From: Flavobacterium buctense
GTDB taxonomy: Bacteria; Bacteroidota; Bacteroidia; Flavobacteriales; Flavobacteriaceae
Direction of reading: 5' to 3'
DNA: 64,000 nucleotides
Assembly: GCF_014486695.1 (NCBI RefSeq)
Contig: NZ_JACTAB010000006.1
Coordinates: forward strand, 1 to 64,000
A program made the translations under genes and the position numbers. The notes beneath the pieces are model-generated. The model had not been told where the DNA came from, made no database searches, and saw only the letters and a list, made by a program, of their open reading frames with translations. Positions 26,762 to 34,010 of the stretch are shown in pieces. How positions within the stretch are numbered: the first letter of the stretch is position 1; each line of letters opens with the position of its first letter.

Positions 26762-27371
26762 ATTTCAAAGATTTTCCAACACCTACAAGAACAAAAGCCA
26801 ATACCAAAAAGGCAAAGACCAGAGCACCGCTATTGAGTAAGACTTTCTTTAAACCCAATTCGGTAACATTGACAAAAGGATAGGGATAATACCCCGAATA
26901 GTTTCCCCTAAAAAGAATGAAAGCCAAGTAAAACAAAGGATAAAGTAACCAAATAGGAATCAATTTCCAAGACACATTTCTCTTGTCTTCATAGTTAAAC
27001 CAAAAAACAATCACATAAATCGGAATGATGGAGTGAAGCATTTCATCTACAATTCTATGCATACCTGTTGGTTCCCAAATACCTCGCAATACCAATTGAT
27101 AAACAACACCAACAATGGCAATATAAAGTGTTACTGCTGTTAAAAATCCGGGTTTTTCAAATCGGGTGAGAAATGAAATTGGCTTTTTGTACCACAACAC
27201 CGAAAAATACAAAGCCACCAAGCTATTGGTTAGTATAGTAAAATAGCTAAAAAAACGAAGGGTAGTTTCAGTTAACGATTCGACCCGATTTTGCATCATC
27301 AATACAAATTGCATGAGAATGGCAAACCAGCCAATAGCAGCACCAATGAAGATGATAGTATTTTTAGACAT
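26727..27371 (-). CDS. Pr6Pr-family membrane protein
   Basis: 214 aa, six predicted helices. Motifs are RFFSYFTILTNSLVALYFS, VYQLVLRGIWEPTGMHRIVD and LLYPLFYLAFILFRGNYSGY. The YPYPF turn before the last helix is typical of the Pr6Pr/FAR-17a-like group. Function unknown. It ends inside the convergent propeller gene and starts 9 nt after the META-domain gene, so the pair may be one transcript. Confidence 0.85.
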   Translation of the reverse strand: MSKNTIIFIGAAIGWFAILMQFVLMMQNRVESLTETTLRFFSYFTILTNSLVALYFSVLWYKKPISFLTRFEKPGFLTAVTLYIAIVGVVYQLVLRGIWEPTGMHRIVDEMLHSIIPIYVIVFWFNYEDKRNVSWKLIPIWLLYPLFYLAFILFRGNYSGYYPYPFVNVTELGLKKVLLNSGALVFAFLVLAFVLVGVGKSLKFKTPNKTTLDS

Positions 27372-27380
27372 ACGGTGGTT

Positions 27381-27836
27381 CTATTGTTGAGGTTTGGCCA
27401 TCTTTTTAAAACGCATCATCGGAATATCATCAATAAGCAAGAGCAATTTCCCTTCGCTATCGATGGCAAACTTGTTGACCTTGCCCAACATTTTTAAGAA
27501 CGCTTCTTCACCGCCACCTTCGCAATAGATCATAGTTTTTATGGCGTTTCCAAATTGGATACTATTCTCTTTCTTGGTGTATTTTCCGCTGTACACATTG
27601 CAACTGGTGTTGCCGTTGAATTCATTTGATAAATCCTTGAACATGATGTGTGGTTTTTTTTCAGGATACAAACCTTCAAAAGCAATGCGTGCACCCGAAA
27701 GGTATTCGAGTTCCCAAGCATAATCGTAAAAATCAGATTTGCCAATAGTTGCGCTTACCTCTTTAGTTTTTGTAGTGCAACAAGCCGAAAATAAAAGAGA
27801 AAATAACGAAAGGAATAAGACAGTTTTCTTGTTCAT
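27381..27836 (-). CDS. META-domain lipoprotein
   Basis: 151 aa. Signal LSLFSLLFSAC gives a lipobox at about residue 19. A META/HslJ-like fold is suggested by the WELEYLSG start, NEFNGNTSCNVYSGKY and IYCEGGGEEAFLKML, ending with an IPMMRFKKM strand. META proteins are periplasmic, and HslJ is linked to heat and novobiocin response. Role here unknown. Confidence 0.82.
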   Translation of the reverse strand: MNKKTVLFLSLFSLLFSACCTTKTKEVSATIGKSDFYDYAWELEYLSGARIAFEGLYPEKKPHIMFKDLSNEFNGNTSCNVYSGKYTKKENSIQFGNAIKTMIYCEGGGEEAFLKMLGKVNKFAIDSEGKLLLLIDDIPMMRFKKMAKPQQ

Positions 27837-27963
27837 GATCTTGTATTTTTAAAATATACCTTTATAAAACACTCAAATTTAGCAAAAAAGCATTGTTCTT
27901 TTAACCGAAAATGAAAAAAGAAAGTAAAGAAATCTTCTTAGGTTCAGTATATAAACCTTTTTT

Positions 27964-28419
27964 CTACAATGGTTTAGGGCTAATTTCTTTAGTAGAAATT
28001 GCAGAAACCTTGTTTTCGCTATCAACTGTTACATACAGTTCCCGTTTAAACATTTTCTTTTCATAATCAATGTTGTAGCGAAAGGTATATTCGTCAGTGA
28101 TTTTGTTATGGGTAATATCAAGAAGTGTAAGTCCTTGAAACCTGCCGTTTCTTAGGTTTATTTTTTTACAAATGATGGATATTTTTTCCTTAGTAGCATT
28201 TTGTCTTACCTTTTCAGTAGCTTCTGCACTACTAAAGGGTTTAAAACGTGAAGTGTTACAGGTTTCCAGTAGTCTTTTGCCTAAATCATAAGCGCGGTCT
28301 TTTTTTACCGCTGCCACTTCAGTCGGTTTTATAATTGTTGTCGTATTCTCTACTATGTTTTTTTTACTTTTACAAGACAATACCAACAATACACAGCAAA
28401 ACAAAATTATTCTCCTCAT
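27964..28419 (-). CDS. Lipoprotein of unknown function
   Basis: 151 aa. The lipobox is in CVLLVLSCKSKK (Cys about residue 16). A Thr/Val-rich linker is followed by a compact domain with NGRFQGLTLLDITHNKITDE and two internal Cys. I do not recognise the family. No partner genes are tightly linked (127 nt to the META gene). Confidence 0.7.
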   Translation of the reverse strand: MRRIILFCCVLLVLSCKSKKNIVENTTTIIKPTEVAAVKKDRAYDLGKRLLETCNTSRFKPFSSAEATEKVRQNATKEKISIICKKINLRNGRFQGLTLLDITHNKITDEYTFRYNIDYEKKMFKRELYVTVDSENKVSAISTKEISPKPL

Positions 28420-28623
28420 AAAGCATTGATTTTTAATCGATTTAAATTTATTTTTCTCAAGGTTTTAATCTTTCAAATGTAGGGTAGAGAAGTAATTGCA
28501 GTGTTATAAGATTTTAGTCGATATTTATAAGATTTGCCAATAGTTCAATCAAAACAAATCATTTTGTCGTATATGATTTTCGTAATCGAATTAGTATTTT
28601 TGAACCACTATAAAGTATAAACC

Positions 28624-29382
28624 ATGAAAATCGTCATATCGCCGGCCAAGTCGTTAAATTTTGATAAAGAAGTACCAACGCTTGTTTGTACCGAACCCCA
28701 ATTTTTAAAACAAGCCACGACCATTCAAAACACTTTAAAAAAGAAAAAGCCCAAACAGCTTTCGACTTTGATGGATATATCGGAGAAATTGGCCGAACTT
28801 AATTGGCAACGCAACCAAGAATGGCATACACCATTTACGCCTGAAAATGCCAGACAAGCGGTTTATGCTTTTGATGGCGATGTGTACACCGGATTAGATG
28901 TTTACAGTTTACCGGAAGAAAAATTAGCCGTTTTACAGGACAAACTCCGCATTTTATCAGGATTGTACGGTTTGTTGAAACCATTGGATTTAATGCAGGC
29001 TTATCGATTGGAAATGGGCACTTCAATGCCTATCGGTAAAAGTAAAAACTTATACGAGTTCTGGAAAAAGACTATTACTAAAGAATTGAACAGCGAGTTA
29101 CAAAAAGACGAGTTGTTTATCAACCTAGCGAGTAACGAATATTTCAGTGCGGTAGAGACCAAAACGTTGAAAGTGCCAATCATTACGCCGGAATTCAAAG
29201 ACTACAAAGACGGCAAACTGAAAATGATTAGTTTTTTTGCCAAAAAGGCGAGAGGTTTGATGGTGCGTTATATTATAGATACCAATGCGGAAACGATTGA
29301 AGACTTAAAAGGATTCAACTACGAAGGATATGCCTTTGATGCCAATTTGAGTAAAGGGAATACGTTGGTGTTTACTAGGTAG
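28624..29382 (+). CDS. yaaA: Peroxide stress protein YaaA
   Basis: 252 aa with the family opening MKIVISPAKSLNFDKEVPT. Typical internal motifs include GDVYTGLDV, LRILSGLYGLLKPLD and FINLASNEYFSAV. It ends YAFDANLSKGNTLVFTR. YaaA lowers free iron and oxidative damage during peroxide stress in E. coli. A separate 54-bp piece coding for almost the same C-terminus lies at 33956-34009, so this gene 3' end is also a probable insertion boundary. Confidence 0.95.
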   Translation: MKIVISPAKSLNFDKEVPTLVCTEPQFLKQATTIQNTLKKKKPKQLSTLMDISEKLAELNWQRNQEWHTPFTPENARQAVYAFDGDVYTGLDVYSLPEEKLAVLQDKLRILSGLYGLLKPLDLMQAYRLEMGTSMPIGKSKNLYEFWKKTITKELNSELQKDELFINLASNEYFSAVETKTLKVPIITPEFKDYKDGKLKMISFFAKKARGLMVRYIIDTNAETIEDLKGFNYEGYAFDANLSKGNTLVFTR

Positions 29383-29400
29383 TATAGTTATAGTATGAAT

Positions 29401-29470
29401 TATGAATTATAAATTATAAATTATAAATTATAAATTATAAATTATAAATTATAAATTATAAATTATAAAT
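29401..29470. repeat. Heptanucleotide tandem repeat (TATAAAT)x9
   Basis: One TATGAAT unit is followed by nine perfect copies of TATAAAT. It lies between convergent yaaA and the VIT1-type gene, outside any coding sequence. Confidence 0.95.
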
Positions 29471-29516
29471 TGGGTAAACACCACTCAACAGCTGTAATAC
29501 AATCGAATGAACAGTG

Positions 29517-29537
29517 GTCATGCTGAGCCTGTCGAAG
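29517..29537 (+). repeat. Interspersed 21-bp repeat, copy 2
   Basis: gtcatgctgagcctgtcgaag, one base different from the copy at 109-129 and in the opposite orientation. Confidence 0.6.
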
Positions 29538-29553
29538 CACTTTCCAAAAACAA

Positions 29554-30255
29554 TTAAACACTTACCCCAAAAAGATACCCCACTAAAGCAGAAAGAGCCA
29601 TAGCAATGGTTCCCCATATCGTAATGCGCAAGATGGCTTTTTTAATGCTTGAGCCTCCTGTTTTGGCGGCCGTGGCTCCCAGTATGATTAGGAAAATAGT
29701 GGTGAAACCATACAGCCAATATTCCATTTGGAGTACGGGTGCAAAGAGGATTACTAAAAGCGGTAACACACCACCAACAGTAAACGCGGCACCCGAAGCT
29801 AAGGCAGCCTGAATAGGGTTGGCCTGACTAATTTCATTAATCCCCAATTCGTCTCTAATGTGCGTGCCTAACGCGTCTTTTTCGGTTAGTTCGATAGCCA
29901 CTTGCCTAGCGGTTTCTTTTTTTAGGCCTCGCTTCTCATAGATTTGGGCCAAAATGTTGAGCTCTTCCTCGGGCATTTCCCGGAGTTCTTTAATTTCTCT
30001 TTCAATGTCGGCTTTTTCAGTATCGGTTTGGGAACTTACCGAGACATATTCTCCGGCTGCCATAGACAAAGCACCGGCAACAAGACCGGCCACGGTGGCT
30101 AAAACAATAGGTTCTCTGGTGGCACTGGCAGCGGCTACGCCAATGGCCAAACTGGAAATAGAAATGATGCCGTCGTTAGCCCCCAAAACAGCGGCTCTTA
30201 GCCAATTGCTTCGGTGAATGTAATGGCTATCCAGGTAGTTGTCAATGGTGATCAT
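29554..30255 (-). CDS. VIT1/CCC1-family metal transporter
   Basis: 233 aa. Membrane pairs lie at the N-terminus (RAAVLGANDGIISISSLAIG) and C-terminus, around a cytosolic charged helix rich in Glu (about 80-130) that in VIT1 binds metals. The family moves Fe2+/Mn2+. This is a short bacterial form with the same layout. It stands alone, and the gene 5' region holds a fragment of a CACAGATT-type interspersed word (30297-30335). Confidence 0.9.
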   Translation of the reverse strand: MITIDNYLDSHYIHRSNWLRAAVLGANDGIISISSLAIGVAAASATREPIVLATVAGLVAGALSMAAGEYVSVSSQTDTEKADIEREIKELREMPEEELNILAQIYEKRGLKKETARQVAIELTEKDALGTHIRDELGINEISQANPIQAALASGAAFTVGGVLPLLVILFAPVLQMEYWLYGFTTIFLIILGATAAKTGGSSIKKAILRITIWGTIAMALSALVGYLFGVSV

Positions 30256-30352
30256 AAGCTTTGGATTTAGTCATAAAGTTACGATTTTTTTGACCACAGA
30301 TACCAAAGATTAACAGATTTTCACGGATTTTTTAAACTGCGCTAAAGGGTTA

Positions 30353-30751
30353 TTACAACTTTCGCTCAAAATACAAATGCGCATACTCCAGTTTAAGAAT
30401 CACGGCGTTTTCGGAAGTGAACTCTATAGTGGCGTCTTCGTCAACGGTGTATTCTTCTTGAACGTCTCTTTGTTGGGTGATGGTTTTGCCATCCTCAGAG
30501 ACTTGGTATTGCCCGGTGATGGGAACGGTGTTATTGGCCATGGTCGAAGTATATTTACCGTTAGCCTCAAAGCACACCGTAATACTATCCGCCGGTGGCA
30601 TGGATTCCTGAGGAATGTTAGCCGAGGCAGGAGCCACCATTTTTTTAAACACCCAACAACCTTGTATTTTTTGGGCGTTTTCTTTTTGGGCGAAGGCAGT
30701 CGTGGTAGTGAAAATGATTAATAGGATGAGGAGGGATTTGAGTTGGTTCAT
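30353..30751 (-). CDS. Secreted lipocalin-like protein
   Basis: 132 aa with a signal peptide ending TTTAFAQ. The remaining part starts QGCWVFKKM and has alternating strands of a small barrel (GKYTSTMANNTVPITGQYQV), as in Bacteroidota lipocalin-like domains. Ligand unknown. It borders the left edge of cassette array 1 but carries no matching cassette ends, so it is outside it. Confidence 0.65.
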   Translation of the reverse strand: MNQLKSLLILLIIFTTTTAFAQKENAQKIQGCWVFKKMVAPASANIPQESMPPADSITVCFEANGKYTSTMANNTVPITGQYQVSEDGKTITQQRDVQEEYTVDEDATIEFTSENAVILKLEYAHLYFERKL

Positions 30752-30804
30752 TGTGGTGGTTTTTGGTTTTAAGTGAAAAATGGGTTAGATGTCTAAGAGA
30801 TTTA

Positions 30805-30831
30805 TTTGTTGTAAACTGCTGTTATGAATGG
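30805..30831 (-). repeat. attC-like half-site (array 1, trailing end)
   Basis: Carries the conserved right arm GTAAACTGCTGTTA followed by the cassette-specific TGAATGG. The other half is absent; normal DNA continues to the left. Confidence 0.65.
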
Positions 30832-30837
30832 AAATTT

Positions 30838-31236
30838 TTAATTAAAAGCTTTTCCATTAATTACTAAGTTTAGAAATATTATTGGCAAAACTACATTTAA
30901 TAATAATACTATTAATGTTAGTAATGCATCAACAATATTTGCATTTGCTGGTATTAACCCTTTTCCATAACAAGGGCGAAAATGACGATTTCTTATTAAA
31001 ATTGATAATGTATCGAATATTCTTATGTGAAAAATTAGAAACAATGGAAAAAGAAAACTACTACTTTCGACGGTATAGTTGGTTATTAAGCCAAATGATG
31101 CCCAACAAATTGATATTAAAATATTTATAAGTAAACGATTTTTCTCAAAGAAGTTTTTATAATTATACTTCCACCACAATACGTAAAAAACATAGCCAAG
31201 TGAAATAAAAAAACCAAGGAATTGTAATTTATTCAT
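30838..31236 (-). CDS. Cassette gene: four-helix membrane protein of unknown function
   Basis: 132 aa. Hydrophobic segments lie at about 5-20, 35-52, 62-82 and 105-127. One basic cytosolic loop reads RNRHFRPCYGKGLI. I do not recognise the family. It is flanked by GTTATG (30821) and CATAAC (31253-31258), inverted as in a cassette. Being a lone gene in an array of accessory genes, it may be an immunity or defence component, but nothing proves that. Confidence 0.65.
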   Translation of the reverse strand: MNKLQFLGFFISLGYVFYVLWWKYNYKNFFEKNRLLINILISICWASFGLITNYTVESSSFLFPLFLIFHIRIFDTLSILIRNRHFRPCYGKGLIPANANIVDALLTLIVLLLNVVLPIIFLNLVINGKAFN

Positions 31237-31250
31237 GTTTTGTATTATTG

Positions 31251-31387
31251 TGCATAACTTTTCGCGCTTTCGTGTCTGATGCGAATCCAGTGTACTGAGT
31301 ACTTTCAGCTAAGATAAAATTTTTTCGTAAAGAAATGAGTTGTATTCAAGAAAAACCAGCAATAGCGCAAAACCGCTGTTATATGCA
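31251..31387 (-). repeat. attC-like full site (array 1)
   Basis: 137 bp from TGCATAAC to GTTATATGCA. Inner arms TTTTCGCGCT and AGCGCAAAA pair imperfectly. The centre (about 31275-31360) shows little sequence in common with the other sites. Confidence 0.65.
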
Positions 31388-31391
31388 GGTT

Positions 31392-32036
31392 TTATCGAAT
31401 GTTATACTTCAATTTTAATCTGTCATCAATCCGCTTCATAAGTTCAAAAACGAACTTAAAATATTCAAATGCATTTTGTTTGGCAAATTCATCCATCTGC
31501 ATTGCTTGAAAAATAGGTATTGTTTTATAATTTACTTTAATTTCTTTAATAGCTGTAGGATTTGAAAGATTGGCTTGATAAACAGGTGTTTCATCAGGAA
31601 AGTCTTTTAAAATCTTACTTGGGTCAGAGTGTGAGAATCCATTTCTCATAAGTTCTCTTATTGTATCAAACAAAACTTTTTTTTCCTCTTCGGTAATCAA
31701 GTTCTCTTTTTTACATAATTCTATTGTGTTCCCTAATTGTTTAGAACCATACTTTTCATTTGGCGCCGAGAATATTTCACTCCAATTTTCTACTGGTTTT
31801 GGTCCAATTCCAGCTTCGTTATAAATTAAAGCAAGTTTCAAAACTCTTTCTAAAACATTATTAGTCAACGTTATTGAAGCTCGATAAAATTCTAGAATAA
31901 GACATTTGTTGATTTCAAAAATAGAACTTCCTAATTCAGGATAAGTATAAAATTTGAAATCAAAATACTTCTTATGAACTTCAAAGTTTTTATTTAAGTT
32001 TTCTACAAATGCTTTTTCAAAGATTTCTTTTTCCAT
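31392..32036 (-). CDS. Cassette gene: HEPN-like protein with an R-x4-H motif
   Basis: 214 aa, almost all alpha-helical. The motif RNGFSH at residues 131-136 fits the R-x4-6-H active site of HEPN ribonucleases, placed at the start of a helix as usual. HEPN proteins are frequent in toxin-antitoxin, abortive infection and CRISPR effectors. I chose the ATG at 32036 (MEKEIFEK); a longer reading from 32159 would translate the attC-like site. It is alone in its cassette, with no antitoxin beside it. Confidence 0.7.
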   Translation of the reverse strand: MEKEIFEKAFVENLNKNFEVHKKYFDFKFYTYPELGSSIFEINKCLILEFYRASITLTNNVLERVLKLALIYNEAGIGPKPVENWSEIFSAPNEKYGSKQLGNTIELCKKENLITEEEKKVLFDTIRELMRNGFSHSDPSKILKDFPDETPVYQANLSNPTAIKEIKVNYKTIPIFQAMQMDEFAKQNAFEYFKFVFELMKRIDDRLKLKYNIR

Positions 32037-32053
32037 AGTCGTGGTTAAAACTT

Positions 32054-32191
32054 GCACATAACGTCTTGCAGCTTGTGACAGTTGCGACGATTTATTACTG
32101 ATGATTCTAAAGTTAAAACTCCTTTTTGAATTTTCGAAGAAAATTCTGGGCAAACCCAAGCGAGTATTAGTTACAAACGGCTGTTAGGAGC
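32054..32191 (-). repeat. attC-like full site (array 1)
   Basis: 138 bp from GCACATAAC to GTTAGGAGC. Inner arms GCTTGTGAC and GTTACAAAC pair with G-T wobbles. The central part (GACGATTTATTACTGATG, AAAACTCCTTTTTGAATTTT) is almost identical to the site at 61211-61345 in array 2, 29 kb away. Confidence 0.75.
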
Positions 32192-32194
32192 AGT

Positions 32195-33055
32195 TTATTC
32201 TTTTGCACCCATGTTTAAATTTAAATTTAACCCTTCAGCTAGAATTGTCGGCCAATGAATTTTTCCTAAAATAATATTATCTAAAGCATACATCATACTC
32301 ATCAAACCTGTCCCAAATGCTTTTCCATCAGATTCAAAAGATTCCAATCTCGATGTTCCATTAATGAAAAATGGAGATTCTATTTGTGTACCGACTGCTG
32401 GTAAAATTAAAGCGTCTGAACCAGCTATTATTAAATCCGGAGAATTCTTCATTATACTTATCGTCGCACAACGTAATTGTAAATGAGGAAAAAAATCCTT
32501 AACAGGAACTGGCTTTTGTGTTTCATTAATTCTCAAGTACCTTGAAATTATAACCCCATAAATAGGATTGAAATATTGTGGCCAATATTCTTGTCGATTG
32601 GTTTTAAAATTACCTATGTTAATTTGTGGTGTTATTTGCGTCAAAGGAACTTTTTCTCTATTCATTTCTTTGATAGCTTTAATTTGACTTATTGCTTTTG
32701 ATAAACTTTGCCCACCACTTCCTTCAATACACAATGTATGTTTAGCCTCGATATAAGCATAAACTGCTTCAATCGGAATCTTTTGTTTTTGAGCAAATGT
32801 TTTATCTTCAAGAAGCCTCAACGTAGGAAATCTATCATGATCAAAAATGATTATGTCGTCTCCATTAATCTCACCATCTTGCGATACTGCAAAACCTCTA
32901 CATATACCATATTTTTGAGGTAAAATAACTCTTAAAACTTTGCATATCGCAATTTCAAATTCATGTCCATTGTCAAAATTATACTCAGCGGATATCTCAT
33001 TCAGTAAAGAATGAAATTTAACACTAATGTTTTCTAAAAAATCTGAATATGCCAT
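32195..33055 (-). CDS. Cassette gene: DUF6602 protein, PD-(D/E)XK-like
   Basis: 286 aa. HEFEIAICKVLRVILPQKYG (31-50), GDDIIIFD (65-72) and YIEAKHTL (101-108) are the DUF6602 landmarks. D67 with E103-x-K105 fits a PD-(D/E)XK nuclease core, with E34 as a possible extra acidic ligand. That suggests a restriction or defence nuclease, an inference from motif spacing. It is the first gene of the array and is bounded by GTTAGGAGC (32183) and GCTCCTAAC (33070-33078), perfectly complementary. Confidence 0.8.
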   Translation of the reverse strand: MAYSDFLENISVKFHSLLNEISAEYNFDNGHEFEIAICKVLRVILPQKYGICRGFAVSQDGEINGDDIIIFDHDRFPTLRLLEDKTFAQKQKIPIEAVYAYIEAKHTLCIEGSGGQSLSKAISQIKAIKEMNREKVPLTQITPQINIGNFKTNRQEYWPQYFNPIYGVIISRYLRINETQKPVPVKDFFPHLQLRCATISIMKNSPDLIIAGSDALILPAVGTQIESPFFINGTSRLESFESDGKAFGTGLMSMMYALDNIILGKIHWPTILAEGLNLNLNMGAKE

Positions 33056-33382
33056 AGTTGTCTTAAATTGCTCCTAACTAATCGAAAAGTATAACCTAAA
33101 TCAAACCCATTCTACTAGCTAGTTCCTTATCTCCCAAACTTACAAAATCTTTCCTCGTCTTACAATCCCCATCAATAGGGGTTTTACCTCAAGTTATCAA
33201 CATAAATTACTTACAAAAGAGGTTTTTGAGGGATAAGGGATAAGGGAAAAGGGAGAAGTGAAGAAGCTTTTTCATAACCCCGCTATAGGTCTTGTGGCAA
33301 AACAATAAATAAATTTTAAAGTTGCCACAAAATTGTGGCAAACTATTTGCTGGTTTCAAAAAATGCCACAAAAACGATAAAG
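33056..33382. other. Intergenic stretch: array edge, then a regulator control region
   Basis: No gene. The cassette end GCTCCTAAC is at 33070-33078, followed on the plus strand by TAATCGA, which array 2 nearly repeats. The next 200 nt are unremarkable AT-rich DNA with a purine-rich run (AAGGGATAAGGG at about 33234-33253). Four TTGCCACAA half-sites lie at 33292-33371. Confidence 0.6.
33292..33371. promoter_or_regulatory. Operator cluster of the XRE regulator
   Basis: Four copies of one 8-9 bp half-site: TTGTGGCAA (33292-33300), TTGCCACAA (33322-33330), TTGTGGCAA (33333-33341) and TGCCACAA (33364-33371). The middle two form a palindrome with a 2-nt centre. They lie just before the ATG at 33383, the position expected for autoregulation. 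Confidence 0.6.
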
Positions 33383-33937
33383 ATGAAAGAAGGTTTCAAT
33401 CCCAGAGAAATATTGGGTCTTACCCAAAGCCAAATAGCGTTGTTGTTAAAAGTAAGTCGCAGCCATTGGTCAATGTATGAGCTAGGGAAGCGCCATTTGC
33501 CGGACTCGGCTTCTTCGGTTTTACACGATATGATGGCTAATGTGCATTCGGTCGAAGTCAAGACTACTCCTAAAACCGAACGTCAGGTAAAGCAAGACGA
33601 AGCCATGCATGAGGCATTGCAAAAGATGTTTAAGGAAAACAAGTACCAACTAGAGCATGTGGCTAGGAAGTTAGCTCCATTGGAGCGAAAACACCAAGCC
33701 CATCTCAAAGCCCAGCAAACGGTAGCCTACTTAAAGGCCAAAAACCCGGAGGCCAGTGAACGGGAATCCAAATTATTAGATTTGATCCATACAATGGCGA
33801 CCAGAGGGATTACCCACAAATTGTTGCTTCAAATCACCAAGTGGCAAATCAAACTCGAGTTGTTGCAAGAGGAAAAAAAGTTGTTGGAAGAACGAATAGC
33901 GAAGGGGAATAGTTATGATAGTAAGAGCACGGATTGA
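33383..33937 (+). CDS. XRE-type helix-turn-helix regulator with a long coiled-coil tail
   Basis: 184 aa. An HTH of the XRE type covers about 10-50 (LTQSQIALLLKVSRSHWSMYELGKR). A long charged helical region (about 75-180) follows, probably for dimerisation. A GTG at 33335 would give 16 more residues, but that codon is inside the palindromic operator, so the ATG at 33383 is preferred. The target is probably its own promoter. It could also control neighbouring cassette genes, which is unproven. Confidence 0.75.
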   Translation: MKEGFNPREILGLTQSQIALLLKVSRSHWSMYELGKRHLPDSASSVLHDMMANVHSVEVKTTPKTERQVKQDEAMHEALQKMFKENKYQLEHVARKLAPLERKHQAHLKAQQTVAYLKAKNPEASERESKLLDLIHTMATRGITHKLLLQITKWQIKLELLQEEKKLLEERIAKGNSYDSKSTD

Positions 33938-33955
33938 AAATCTACGCTGTTAGAT

Positions 33956-34009
33956 TACGCCTTTGACTCTAATCTGAGCAAAGGAAACACACTGGTTTTC
34001 ACAAGGTAG
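33956..34009 (+). pseudogene. Remnant of a second yaaA 3' end
   Basis: Eighteen codons including the stop read YAFDSNLSKGNTLVFTR, one residue different from intact YaaA (28624-29382). The DNA differs at more than a dozen, mostly synonymous, bases. It begins right after CTGTTAGAT (33948-33955), a cassette-like core word. This is a displaced 3' end of a diverged yaaA, not a recent duplication. Confidence 0.85.
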
Positions 34010-34010
34010 T

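Larger units (their letters stand above)
30805..33078 (-). mobile_element. Cassette array 1: three genes with attC-like sites
   Basis: Order on the minus strand: leading edge TCGATTAGTTAG, DUF6602 gene, full site (32054-32191), HEPN-type gene, full site (31251-31387), four-helix membrane gene, trailing half-site (30805-30831). Gene flanks are mutually complementary: GTTAGGAGC/GCTCCTAAC, GTTATATGC/GCACATAAC and GTTATG/CATAAC. This is the logic of integron cassettes. No integrase is in the window, so it would be a cluster of attC-like sites without an integrase, or a different system. Confidence 0.7.

Noticed and set aside
29401-29470. Possible CRISPR array
   Set aside because: The unit is 7 bp with no spacers; it is a microsatellite.
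30353-30751. Lipocalin-like gene as a cassette of array 1
   Set aside because: It lacks a site on its left side; only the half-site of its neighbour lies to the right.
32037-32159. N-terminal extension of the HEPN-like protein
   Set aside because: It would translate the attC-like site; the ATG at 32036 is directly usable.
33335-33382. GTG start for the XRE regulator
   Set aside because: The codon lies inside the operator palindrome, and the extra 16 residues are not needed for the HTH fold.
33079-34010. An integrase next to array 1
   Set aside because: The only gene there is a helix-turn-helix regulator with no recombinase motifs.
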